Origin: an uncultured Lachnospiraceae bacterium
GTDB taxonomy: Bacteria; Bacillota; Clostridia; Lachnospirales; Lachnospiraceae
DNA length: 64,000 nt
Reading direction: 5' to 3'
Assembly: GCA_934401915.1 (NCBI GenBank)
Contig: CAKRSV010000007.1
Location: 62,001 to 126,000, forward strand
The notes under the pieces are model-generated. The model was given only the letters and a program-made list of their open reading frames with translations, was not told the DNA's origin and ran no database searches. A program made the position numbers and the translations under genes. Positions 34,408 through 42,127 of the stretch are shown here, one piece after another. The stretch's first letter is position 1; the number at the start of each line of letters is the position of its first letter.

Positions 34408-35526
34408 TTATACCCATTCTTTTGGTTTATAGTCCCGGATCAACTCAAGGGTCGGCAATGCGTTGCCGTCGTAGTCAAACAGCGCCTGGTTGGCCCACTC
34501 GTTGCCGCAGGGACCTTTTTCCTGAATATAGGAAAGTGCCGGCTCTGTCGCCCAGCCCGAACCGGGCACCGGGATCCATGCTGCCTCCCAGTAAAAAAAG
34601 CCTTTTCCCTTGCCATCCGGAACCTGCTCGATCACCTCTAAAAGCGCTTTCATGAAGTCCCGCTGGCCATCTATGCTCATCGGGAACGGAACCTTCGCCG
34701 CAAGCTCCGGTTTCGTCGCATACCCTTTTCTCTGATCGGGCGCCAGCCTTTCGTATGCCGCATAATCTTCCATGGTAAAGCCCATAGAGACCTCAGCGAT
34801 CATCAGTTCCTTGCCGTAGCGCTTTGCAAGGTCATTCATGTTGTTCTGCAAGTCCTCTAAGGATCCGTGCCAGAACGGATAATAGGAAAGTCCGATGATC
34901 TGGAAATCCTCGCCGCGCTCGATATAATGGTCAAACCAGTCACGGTACATGGCATTGTTACCACCATTATCCAGATGAAGCATAACCGGCATTTCCTTGT
35001 CTACGCTTCTGACTCCGCGGATACCGGCGCTGATGAACCTCGCCAGATTATCGTAATTGGGAAGCTGTCCAAGCGGCCAGAGCGTCCCGTTTGTCAGCTC
35101 GTTTCCCACCTGGATCATCGTCGGATAGGCGTCCGCCGCCTTCATGGCCTCCAGCGTCTCCTTTGTAAAATCAAATACCGCCTGCTCCAGCTCTTCCACA
35201 TTCATCCCGCGCCATGCCTTCGGCACGCGCTGTTTGCCGGGATCTGCCCAGAAATCGCTGTAATGCAGATCCAGCAGCACCTCCATGCCATGGTTAAGCG
35301 CCCGCTTCGCAAGCTCTATCGTCGTGGGCAGGTCGTTGGTTCCTGCCCCGTAGGGTTCCCCCTTCTCCGAGTAGGGATCGTTCCACAGCCGGAGCCGCAC
35401 GGCGTTGATATCATAGCTCTGCATAATGTCGAAAACATCCTTCTCAACACCATGGTCGTAGAACTTACCGCCGAGGCTTTCCACCTCTTTGACTGTGGAG
35501 AGATCCATTCCCTTCATGTACTTCAT
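34408..35526 (-). CDS. Endo-beta-1,4-galactanase, GH53, without signal peptide
   Basis: The 372-residue protein is a GH53 arabinogalactan endo-beta-1,4-galactanase. It has the clan-A acid/base Glu143 in IQVGNELTNG and the nucleophile Glu245 in MIAEVSMGFT, together with VRLRLWNDPY and LLDLHYSDFWADPGKQ. The start MKYMKGMDL has no export signal (typical GH53 enzymes are secreted), so it should act in the cytoplasm on imported galacto-oligosaccharides. AGGTTTTGG precedes the ATG. Beta-1,4-galactose units released would suit the GH42 enzyme at 42128. Confidence 0.94.
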   Translation of the reverse strand: MKYMKGMDLSTVKEVESLGGKFYDHGVEKDVFDIMQSYDINAVRLRLWNDPYSEKGEPYGAGTNDLPTTIELAKRALNHGMEVLLDLHYSDFWADPGKQRVPKAWRGMNVEELEQAVFDFTKETLEAMKAADAYPTMIQVGNELTNGTLWPLGQLPNYDNLARFISAGIRGVRSVDKEMPVMLHLDNGGNNAMYRDWFDHYIERGEDFQIIGLSYYPFWHGSLEDLQNNMNDLAKRYGKELMIAEVSMGFTMEDYAAYERLAPDQRKGYATKPELAAKVPFPMSIDGQRDFMKALLEVIEQVPDGKGKGFFYWEAAWIPVPGSGWATEPALSYIQEKGPCGNEWANQALFDYDGNALPTLELIRDYKPKEWV

Positions 35527-35680
35527 GCCAAAACCTGCCTTTTCTTTTTTTCAATATTTTTACTAAAAAGTCAGAATTACAGTTGCAAAATTCTCATTAT
35601 CGGGGACACAAATATACTTGGACATTGTGAATTTCGCAGGAACATAGAAGTTCTTCCTGTTTCGTCCCGCATACAGCAAT

Positions 35681-35702
35681 TATCATACATGGATGTATGA
35701 TA
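35681..35702. repeat. Perfect 22-bp palindrome upstream of GH53
   Basis: TATCATACAT and ATGTATGATA are arranged around GG, 155 bp upstream of the GH53 start. The size and symmetry fit an operator for a dimeric regulator. The promoter it would control is not clear. Confidence 0.5.
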
Positions 35703-35740
35703 AAATCGTTTGCGTAACCTCCCAGACTTCATTCCCACAG

Positions 35741-35793
35741 AGCCACATTCACAAAATCCGCCTCTTCGAGGCTCTTTTGTTTCATATATGGCT
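35741..35793 (-). terminator. Nested-stem terminator after the small zinc-ribbon gene
   Basis: GCCTC-TTC-GAGGC is enclosed by ACAAAA/TTTTGT and, further out, by AGCCA/TGGCT. T-rich flanks occur on both strands. A second hairpin (TATATGGC/GCCATATA, 35785-35804) overlaps its end and could compete with it. It is the most likely end of the 612-residue/zinc-ribbon transcript. Apart from this and the palindrome, 35527-35874 shows no gene. Confidence 0.55.
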
Positions 35794-35874
35794 CTCGCCA
35801 TATACCGGCAAATACCCAGCCGCCCGGATGCGAGCATCCATCGTCTGTCTATTTACCGGTGCACAGTTCTGCTC

Positions 35875-36093
35875 TTAATCAAAGTCGAACTTTGTAAACC
35901 TCTTCATTGCCGCCTTGTACCGGAAGCGTGCCAGCTCATTTTTTGCCAGCACATCCTCCTCGGATCCGACGTACTGACACCGGATGCAGTGATACTCTTT
36001 CTTGTCCTTATCGTAAAACATATCAATGTCCAAGTCTCTCATAAAGCAGGAGGGACATCTGTAATTTAATTTGCCTTTGCCAGATTGAGCCAT
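35875..36093 (-). CDS. Small zinc-ribbon protein
   Basis: The 72-residue protein has two CxxC pairs (CPSC at 13-16 and CIRC at 36-39) that would bind one zinc ion, then a basic helix. I do not recognise a named family. Its start lies 28 nt inside the end of the 612-residue gene and is preceded by an excellent AAGGAGG, so the two are translationally coupled and probably work together. It could be a nucleic-acid-binding or protein-binding adaptor; nothing more can be said from sequence. Confidence 0.8.
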   Translation of the reverse strand: MAQSGKGKLNYRCPSCFMRDLDIDMFYDKDKKEYHCIRCQYVGSEEDVLAKNELARFRYKAAMKRFTKFDFD

Positions 36094-37904
36094 GTCGCAA
36101 ATACCTCCTTATTCTTCAATGTCGTCGTATATCCCAGGGTAAACATCGGGGAGAACGCATAGCCTTCCTTGATGTAGCCTGTCGCTTCCTTTTTCTCACA
36201 GCTGAGGGAAACTCTCGTCTCGATCTCCGGAACGATCGCCACTGCCTCGGTCGCACCCTCTACCTGCGCCTCGCGGCACTTGTATGCGTAATCGATGCTC
36301 TCGGTGTGGGTTCCGTCTGTAACGGACAGCTTCACGTTCGTCATGTCCTCGGAATATTCGGTGGTGCCGTAGCAGGCTACCATATATTCATTCAGCTCTA
36401 CCTCGGCCGAAGGATCGCTCATCTCCAGGATCGCTCTCTCGATCTTGATCCGGGAACTGCCTTCCTCAAAATACATCTTTGTCTGCAGCTTGACGGTCAG
36501 GTCGTAGAACTCGATGTCTACCGGATCAAGTGTCAGGATCCTTGTCTTTCCTTCCTGCGAGAAGTGCGCTTTTGTACGGCAAAGGCACAGATCCACTTCC
36601 TCGCCCTTGTAAATGAGCTTCGCACTTCTGACAGTTCCTTCGCCGGCATAGTGCGTGAAGTATCCTGCCCGGTACTTCTCCTGGATCAGGAAAGGATAGG
36701 ATGCGTCGGTCACGTGCTTTGTGCCGATACCTACCGGCCATTCCAGCTTCGCTGCGTAAGGACGAAGGTCAACGATCGCGCCGCCCTGATCCATATTTGC
36801 GCAGACTCTCATGTAAGGATCGCAGTACCAGAAAAGCTGCTTATCCGATCCGTATAAAATATCTCTCCAAAGTGCACATTCCGGCTCAGTCAGCGTCTTT
36901 TTCTGACGATAGTAATCAGCGAACTCAGCCATGGTCATATCGTCGAGCTTGCCTTCCTTTTTCAGCTTGCCGTAGTATGCCATGCCGTCCTCATAGGATT
37001 TCAGAAGCAGCTCATACGGAGCCTCCCAGCGTCCCATCTTGTTCATCCAGCCGGGTCCGACAAACATCATGTTGTATGCGTAGCCGTTGTTATACTTCGC
37101 AAGCGAACGGAACTGGTCGATCAGGTTGTACAGATACGGGTACTCCCAGGTCTTGGAATCGTAGCACATACTGCGGAGAACGTTCTGCGGATGGGTTCCG
37201 AAGTTGGAGCCGTTACCGTCATAGCATGCGATCAGGTCGCGGGACAGATGCGGGATCGCTACGATACCGCTGTCCTCTGCCTCGTTGGCTGCCGGTGCGT
37301 GTACGTTCTGCTTACTCGGGATCCAGGGAGCCCACGGACCACCGTCCATAAAGGTGTACCAGGAATTGTTGCAGGTGTGGTACGCCTTCGGTCCTTCTTC
37401 CCAGCAGGTTGCCACGGCGCATTTTACCATCGGATATTTTTCCTTAATGTAATTCACCAGATCCGCATCCATATAGTAGGAACCGGTCGATTCCGGGTAA
37501 AAGCCGAAGCGGTCGTGGAATTTGCCAAACACGTCGTCGACGATGGACTTTTTGTCCTCCATGGAAAACATCCAGATGCAGAAATCCTTGGTCTTATATT
37601 TCTCACGGAACTCCTTGCAGGGAAGTCCAAGCAAAGATAATGCGATCTCATCGCCGTATTTCTCATGATCTGCTTTCGCCAGCTCTACGGCTTCATCATT
37701 AAACAAAGAAGCATATGTCATCTGGATCGTTGTTTTCAATCCATTCTTGTGCGCGATCGCCTGCTGTGTCTTAAAGATATCCAGCGATTCTGTCAGAAGC
37801 GATTTTCTGCTGATGTCCTCTTCTTTTCCGTGTCCGGTGACCTTCTCCGCATACTCGGGAACCATCTCCGGACGATGGATGATGTTTACAATAAACTTAT
37901 CCAT
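36066..37904 (-). CDS. Unrecognised 612-residue protein, possible glycan-active enzyme
   Basis: I cannot assign a named family. The protein begins MDKFIVNIIHRPEMVPEYAE and has no signal peptide. Its N-terminal ~350 residues look like a deacetylase/hydrolase-type beta/alpha barrel: KTTIQMTYASLFNDEAVELA, FGFYPESTGSYYMDADLVNY, MMFVGPGWMNKMGRWEAPYE. The C-terminal ~250 residues look like beta-sandwich (YFTHYAGEGTVRSAKLIY, TKMYFEEGSSRIKIERAILE). Such a barrel plus beta domain is common in glycoside hydrolases. Its promoter carries the same 16-nt operator as the GH42/LacI locus. GGAGGGCATT precedes the ATG at 37904; an upstream in-frame ATG is rejected for lack of a site. Confidence 0.8.
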   Translation of the reverse strand: MDKFIVNIIHRPEMVPEYAEKVTGHGKEEDISRKSLLTESLDIFKTQQAIAHKNGLKTTIQMTYASLFNDEAVELAKADHEKYGDEIALSLLGLPCKEFREKYKTKDFCIWMFSMEDKKSIVDDVFGKFHDRFGFYPESTGSYYMDADLVNYIKEKYPMVKCAVATCWEEGPKAYHTCNNSWYTFMDGGPWAPWIPSKQNVHAPAANEAEDSGIVAIPHLSRDLIACYDGNGSNFGTHPQNVLRSMCYDSKTWEYPYLYNLIDQFRSLAKYNNGYAYNMMFVGPGWMNKMGRWEAPYELLLKSYEDGMAYYGKLKKEGKLDDMTMAEFADYYRQKKTLTEPECALWRDILYGSDKQLFWYCDPYMRVCANMDQGGAIVDLRPYAAKLEWPVGIGTKHVTDASYPFLIQEKYRAGYFTHYAGEGTVRSAKLIYKGEEVDLCLCRTKAHFSQEGKTRILTLDPVDIEFYDLTVKLQTKMYFEEGSSRIKIERAILEMSDPSAEVELNEYMVACYGTTEYSEDMTNVKLSVTDGTHTESIDYAYKCREAQVEGATEAVAIVPEIETRVSLSCEKKEATGYIKEGYAFSPMFTLGYTTTLKNKEVFATWLNLAKAN

Positions 37905-37996
37905 AATGCCCTCCGTCTTTTTCAAGATTTTATTTTCGCATTGCGCTGTCAGCCGTCATCCTTTTTCATCGGATCTTCCTGTTGTGCAACTCGACT

Positions 37997-38082
37997 TTGC
38001 GCAATCGGTTGTTCATGTGATGATGATAACAAATTGCACATAAGATGTCAACCTACTTTTTGCCAAAATGGAAAACGTATTC
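37997..38082 (-). promoter_or_regulatory. Promoter with two operators for the 612-residue gene
   Basis: TTGACA (38051-38046) and TATCAT (38028-38023) have a 17-bp spacer on the minus strand. From about +5 lies CAACCGATTGCGCAA (38011-37997), a CG-centred LacI-type operator identical over 16 nt to the one at 42000-42015. Upstream of the -35 is GAATACGTTTTC (38082-38071), similar to the site before the maltodextrin promoter. This suggests repression by one regulator and control by a second. Confidence 0.8.
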
Positions 38083-38157
38083 TTTGGATATTTTTCACAA
38101 AAATGACCGTTACTATTCAGAGCCATGTTCAAAACCAGCCTTTCCCGTTTTTGTTTT

Positions 38158-38186
38158 TTGACACACTTGGATTTTTTCGGTATGAT
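38158..38186 (+). promoter_or_regulatory. Sigma-A promoter of the DUF3842 gene
   Basis: Consensus TTGACA (38158-38163), 17-bp spacer, TATGAT (38181-38186), 45 bp before the start codon. Confidence 0.85.
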
Positions 38187-38231
38187 AAGAAAAACAAACG
38201 GCTCAGAAATAAAAATCAGAACGAGGTTACT

Positions 38232-38651
38232 ATGAAGATCACAGTTATCGACGGACAGGGCGGCCGCATCGGTAAGACCGTCATCGAACAGTTAAAGGCA
38301 GCGCACAAGGATCTGGAGCTTTACGCCATCGGCACGAACAGCATCGCCACCTCCGCCATGTTAAAAGCCGGCGCGGACTATGGCGCGACCGGGGAAAATG
38401 CGGTGCTCGTCAATGCAGCGGATTCCGATATCGTCATCGGACCGATCGGTATCGTCTTTGCCAACGCGCTCCTGGGTGAGATCACCCCGGCGATTGCCAC
38501 TGCCGTAGGCGCCAGCAAAGCCTACAAGGTTCTGATCCCGGTCAACCGCTGCAATCACTTTGTGGCAGGCTGCGCAGAAGCTCCCATGAGCGAGTATATC
38601 AAAGCCACCGTAGAAAAAATCAATTCTATCCTGGCAGAGCATCCTTTGTAG
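38232..38651 (+). CDS. DUF3842 family protein
   Basis: The 139-residue protein matches the DUF3842 family of Clostridia as I know it. It has a Rossmann-like N-terminus MKITVIDGQGGRIGKTVIEQL, then ELYAIGTNSIATSAMLKAGAD and NRCNHFVAGCAEAPMSEYI. The fold suggests nucleotide binding; the function is unknown. It has a strong promoter of its own, and the start follows GAGGTTACT. It is divergent from the 612-residue gene and no partner is evident. Confidence 0.85.
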   Translation: MKITVIDGQGGRIGKTVIEQLKAAHKDLELYAIGTNSIATSAMLKAGADYGATGENAVLVNAADSDIVIGPIGIVFANALLGEITPAIATAVGASKAYKVLIPVNRCNHFVAGCAEAPMSEYIKATVEKINSILAEHPL

Positions 38652-38785
38652 GAAAATTTATTTTTTCTGCTTTGGCGCGCGCATCCATATTTTTTGCCTG
38701 ATAGGAATTTTCCTGTCCGCGCCGGTCACACTTGCGAGGCAATCATTTCTTCCCGTGCAAGTGCGCATCGTTTGCGAGAAGTGCT

Positions 38786-38827
38786 CTTGTTTGATAGAAA
38801 ATTCAACGCAATTTCCCATCAAACAAG
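38786..38827. repeat. Long inverted repeat between DUF3842 and kinase genes
   Basis: CTTGTTTGAT (38786-38795) and ATCAAACAAG (38818-38827) are perfect 10-bp arms, and GAAAATT/AATTTC extends the stem inward. T runs do not follow on either strand, so termination is uncertain. It lies between two convergent genes. Confidence 0.45.
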
Positions 38828-38847
38828 AAAAAAAGAGGTGGATCCTG

Positions 38848-39933
38848 TTAAAGATCCATCTCCACTCTGATACATTTTTCACGTATTCCAAAAGTTTCAA
38901 AATACTTATTTTCATAGGGGATCCAAACGTCAATAAAACGCTGTAGCATCTCCTCCCCGTTCCTTGACCGGATCCGGTCTGTCTGCACCTTTTCGGAACA
39001 ATCCACAAAAAACCGCAGATCGTAAACCCCTTCTCCAAAATAGGGATGGCAGCTGTAGGCCCCCTCCACAATGTTGATCCGTTTATGCGGGACGAAGATC
39101 TGCTCTCCCAGTGTCAGTGTCCGGCAGGCAAATGCCCGCTGGAAAAGCCCCTGCTTTTCATGCAGGTGCAAAAGTATCTCCTCCCGGAACCGCTCGTAGT
39201 CCACGTTGCCGCCCGGCTGCTCATAGCGCTCTTCGGTGCGCTGCTCCGGCCGCAGGAAATAATCATCCATGTGAAAGACATTGCAGTCATAGATCCCGGA
39301 AAGAATGTCTGCCAGCGTTGACTTTCCGCTTCCGCAGCAGCCTTCGATCGCGATCGTCAAATCCTGTCCGTCCTTTTTCTCCGAAAGCGCCCTGTCTATG
39401 GCAAGGCAGACCGGGTACGCCTGTCTGTACGGCTCCGTCACCACCCGATAGGCCGGCGCGTATTTCTGCCGGTACGTCTCGCTGTGGCTCACCGGCGGAT
39501 ATCCCTTTTCCCGGTAGGATGCAAGATATGTCTCAATCTCTTCCTGCGTGAAAGGCAGATCCATCTCCTGCAGGATTTCCAGCTTCCGCTCAAAGCCTGC
39601 CGCACTGCCGTGGATCTGTTTCGCCGACTCTGCAAACATCCGGTTCAACGTGGTCGCCGCAAGTCCTTCCTCCAGACACTGGAGCGACAGGCGATAGATT
39701 CCGTTCCCGATAGCCTCCCACAGCGGCGTTTCCCATTGATGCCGCGAGCCTCGGAAGCTCTCGTACTCCTGCCGGATCCACTGCAGGCTCGCCGTCTCGT
39801 CTGCGATCAGATGTCCACCGCCAAATTCATTCTGAAAAATCAGTTTGACTATGTCAGTCAATTCCATTTTCGGATATTTTATTCTATGCCCGCTCAGCAC
39901 CTGCCGAAGCTCTGCTTCTGTCGTCTTTTCCAT
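38848..39933 (-). CDS. Uridine-kinase-like P-loop kinase with an extra N-terminal domain
   Basis: Residues from about 190 of this 361-residue protein form a phosphoribulokinase/uridine-kinase-type P-loop kinase: Walker A GCCGSGKSTL (Lys204), NVFHMDDYFLRP (Asp223/Asp224) and the INIVEGAYSCHP strand. Residues 1-185 are an additional helical domain (KLIFQNEFGGGHLIADE) that I cannot name. The gene begins 50 nt before the end of the ECF S-component gene, so both are made together. This suggests the kinase traps the imported vitamin or nucleoside by phosphorylation. The substrate is unknown. A shorter start at Met23 is possible. Confidence 0.85.
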   Translation of the reverse strand: MEKTTEAELRQVLSGHRIKYPKMELTDIVKLIFQNEFGGGHLIADETASLQWIRQEYESFRGSRHQWETPLWEAIGNGIYRLSLQCLEEGLAATTLNRMFAESAKQIHGSAAGFERKLEILQEMDLPFTQEEIETYLASYREKGYPPVSHSETYRQKYAPAYRVVTEPYRQAYPVCLAIDRALSEKKDGQDLTIAIEGCCGSGKSTLADILSGIYDCNVFHMDDYFLRPEQRTEERYEQPGGNVDYERFREEILLHLHEKQGLFQRAFACRTLTLGEQIFVPHKRINIVEGAYSCHPYFGEGVYDLRFFVDCSEKVQTDRIRSRNGEEMLQRFIDVWIPYENKYFETFGIREKCIRVEMDL

Positions 39934-40456
39934 AATCGTTCAATACCTTTGCTTTTTTCAGTGCCATCATAATAGCAGGAATCAGCACGATCTGCAGGAG
40001 GATCCCCGGCACGGCATTGATAAATGCGCCCGCAAGGAACATCTGAAAGGAAAAGGCATTGCCGCCGATCCCATAGAGAGGAATACACACGATCCCCCAT
40101 ACCACGCGTCCTGCCAGCATCGCACCGAGAAGGCTTACATAGATATTGCCGTTTTTCTTTGGCAGCTTATTGTAAAGGATTCCCGTCACAGCGCCGTACA
40201 CGGCAAGCTCAAACGCCATCGCCGCTGCGGTCGGCATCATCGGCGGCATACCAAACAGTGCGCTCCGAAGCAGCGGCGTCACCGCCCCCACGGCAAGCCC
40301 GTACTGCCATCCGCAGATAAAGCCGCACAGGAGCACCGGAATGTGCATCGGAAGAAGCATACTCCCAACCTGCGGGATCTGTCCGGTGAAAAACGGCAGG
40401 ATGATTCCCAGCGCCATGAATAAAGCAGATAATACTAATTTTTTTGTGTTCTTCAT
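39884..40456 (-). CDS. ECF transporter substrate-binding (S) component
   Basis: The 190-residue integral membrane protein has about six hydrophobic segments and the N-terminal helix of S components (MKNTKKLVLSALFMALGIIL) with alanine/small residues that dock on EcfT. HIPVLLCGFICGWQYGLAVG and PMMPTAAAMAFELAVYG are typical of the ECF_trnsprt family. It needs the EcfA-EcfA'-EcfT module, encoded elsewhere. The vitamin cannot be named from sequence. ATG at 40456 follows GGAGG. Regulation is suggested by a leader with a terminator hairpin and by repeat copy B. Confidence 0.88.
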   Translation of the reverse strand: MKNTKKLVLSALFMALGIILPFFTGQIPQVGSMLLPMHIPVLLCGFICGWQYGLAVGAVTPLLRSALFGMPPMMPTAAAMAFELAVYGAVTGILYNKLPKKNGNIYVSLLGAMLAGRVVWGIVCIPLYGIGGNAFSFQMFLAGAFINAVPGILLQIVLIPAIMMALKKAKVLNDYGKDDRSRASAGAERA

Positions 40457-40524
40457 AATAACCTCCATTTCTGCGCACGTTCTTTGCGCATAGCGAATTT
40501 GTGTCAAGTGCGCACAAACGCTGC
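40457..40524 (-). repeat. Repeated leader element, copy B (before ECF S component)
   Basis: In transcript sense: GCGTTTGTGCGCACTTGACACAAATTCG, a short centre, CAAAGAACGTGCGCAGAAATGGAGG, then ATG. TTTGTG and CACAAA form the first stem. GCGCAC is again complementary to GTGCGC beside the ribosome binding site. The 51-nt distance from TTGACACA to ATG equals that of copy A. Confidence 0.75.
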
Positions 40525-40550
40525 TTTTCTATTTGTGCCCCGTTTGGTGC

Positions 40551-40610
40551 AAAAGAAAAACCAGCAAAGTAAATGACTCGGATTCTTCCAACTCAGATTA
40601 CCTTCCTGGT
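40551..40610 (-). terminator. Terminator-like hairpin in the leader of the ECF S-component gene
   Basis: On the minus strand ACCAG (40610-40606) and CTGGT (40564-40560) close a long stem containing GTAA/TTAC and TTGGA-AGAA-TCCGA, followed by TTTTTCTTTT. It lies between the probable promoter at 40668-40695 and the ORF, so it may be an attenuator. It could also end the LacI transcript. Confidence 0.6.
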
Positions 40611-40667
40611 AAATTATCTTCTTGTGCTGTTGTCTGTGCTATTATTTATTATGGTACAATGAATTCT

Positions 40668-40695
40668 ATGATAATTTTGTACTGCATATGGACAA
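40668..40695 (-). promoter_or_regulatory. Probable promoter of the ECF S-component/kinase operon
   Basis: TTGTCC (40695-40690) and TATCAT (40673-40668) with a 16-bp spacer, giving a leader of about 200 nt. The stretch 40696-40861 shows nothing else. Confidence 0.5.
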
Positions 40696-40861
40696 TTCCC
40701 TTTCGCCTTTCATAAAAAAAGAAAATTTGGGATTGCCCGTCATATCTTAGATGCTGCGCATCTGCCGCTGACTTCTGTCAACGATTAAGTTGTCTGCATT
40801 TTAGCATCATATGTTCCGGCTGTCAACTGTGCGCTGATATTTTCCATACATACGATCCTTT

Positions 40862-41884
40862 TTACGGCTGAGCGTTTACGGTGGACTTCCGCATTCTTAC
40901 ATTATATCCAAGAAGTGTCCGCTTCTCTGTCTCCTCTTCTGCCAGCACTTTTAATAAAATCTCGCAGGCTTTGCCTCCCAGCTCCTCCACGTCGAAACGG
41001 ATGGAAGTCACGGACGGCTTATATCCCGCCAGAAAAGCACTGTCGTAAAAAGATGCCACCTGCACCTGTTCCGGCACGGAAATCTGTAACTGCTGTAAAG
41101 AGGTCAGGACACAACCGCACAGAAAATCATCCATGGTAACGATACATTCGATTCCCTCTGCCAGCAGTTCCTGCACCAGCGCATCGGTTGCCCTGGCATC
41201 ATTGATGTTTAAGAACACCTTTTTAACACCGTCCCAGGCAGTTCCTTTTTTCTCATATTCTGTAAAGGCATCCTCAAATCCTCGCAAACGGTTCTGCGTA
41301 ACCACATGGCTCTCATCCCCGCCAAGCAGCGCAATCTTCTTTACCCCGCCTGCCAACAGGTTGCCTGTCATCTCTTTGCATGCACTTCTGTGGTCGTTAT
41401 CAATCTGTATGACCGAATCGTCCTGGGTACTGCCGATTACCACAAACGGAATTTCCTTTTCCTTCAGATACTCCATGGGCGCGTCTTTTAATAAGGTTCT
41501 TGTCAGAATGACGCCGTCAATCTTCTGGTTCGTCACCACACGTTGCAACTGCGAGATGTCCTGCGCCGTTACCATGGAAATGAGCACATCATAATCCTGT
41601 CTGGAAGCCACTCTGCTGATTCCAATCATACAGTTCTGGAAAAAGGGCAAATCCACCAGATTATAATCTCCGGGCAGCACCAAGCCCAGATTAAAAGTCT
41701 TGTTCTGCGCCAGTCCTCTGGCAATGACATTGGGCTTATAGTTGTGTGTCTCGATAAAATCCAGCACCCTTTTTCTCGTTTCGGCACCAATCCTTCCTTT
41801 TCCGGAAATGGCTCTGGAAACGGTTGTCTTGGATACTCCTAATTCTTCTGCAATATCGCCTATTGTTAAATTCTTATCATCCAT
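40862..41884 (-). CDS. LacI-family transcriptional regulator of the beta-galactosidase locus
   Basis: The 340-residue protein has a LacI helix-turn-helix (LTIGDIAEELGVSKTTVSRAISGKGRIG) and a sugar-binding domain (KTFNLGLVLPGDYNLVDLPF, GVKKIALLGGDESHVVTQNR, ECIVTMDDFLCGCVL). AAGGTAAAG precedes the ATG. It is divergent from GH42. Its own promoter has the operator TTGCGCAATCGGTTG just after the start point, which points to autorepression, and the same operator is found at the 612-residue gene. Confidence 0.94.
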   Translation of the reverse strand: MDDKNLTIGDIAEELGVSKTTVSRAISGKGRIGAETRKRVLDFIETHNYKPNVIARGLAQNKTFNLGLVLPGDYNLVDLPFFQNCMIGISRVASRQDYDVLISMVTAQDISQLQRVVTNQKIDGVILTRTLLKDAPMEYLKEKEIPFVVIGSTQDDSVIQIDNDHRSACKEMTGNLLAGGVKKIALLGGDESHVVTQNRLRGFEDAFTEYEKKGTAWDGVKKVFLNINDARATDALVQELLAEGIECIVTMDDFLCGCVLTSLQQLQISVPEQVQVASFYDSAFLAGYKPSVTSIRFDVEELGGKACEILLKVLAEEETEKRTLLGYNVRMRKSTVNAQP

Positions 41885-41999
41885 GATTTTTCTTTACCTT
41901 CGTAATTCCCTATGTTACTATGATGTCATATCGTTCCGGTTGCACAGTCCGGTGCACATTTTCCACCTTTTGAGAACTTTTCCTTCTCGTACCGGGTGT

Positions 42000-42057
42000 T
42001 TTGCGCAATCGGTTGCATACATGAAAAAATCGTAACAGATTCCTGTGCACTATGCAA
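42000..42057 (-). promoter_or_regulatory. Promoter and operator between LacI and GH42
   Basis: On the minus strand TTGCAT (42057-42052) and TACGAT (42034-42029) have a 17-bp spacer, and about 10 bp past the -10 lies CAACCGATTGCGCAAA (42015-42000). This reads toward the LacI gene. A clear plus-strand promoter for GH42 could not be assigned, but the operator is also well placed to control it. Confidence 0.75.
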
Positions 42058-42127
42058 TACTATTTTTCCACAATTAGCCGCCATGTTTTTTAGCAAAAAT
42101 GGAGAGTCCATTGAGAAATGAGGATTT

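Noticed and set aside
35577..35837. 86-codon minus-strand ORF containing ETKEPRRGGF
   Set aside because: It simply translates the nested terminator hairpin and palindrome; the stem symmetry explains the peptide.
38755..38790. Possible fourth copy of the leader element (ATGCGCACTTG)
   Set aside because: Only about 11 nt match, the second arm and ribosome binding site are missing, and it is not before a start codon.
38658..39071. 137-codon minus-strand ORF overlapping the kinase end
   Set aside because: Overlaps the kinase gene in another frame, with no domain and no good ribosome binding site.
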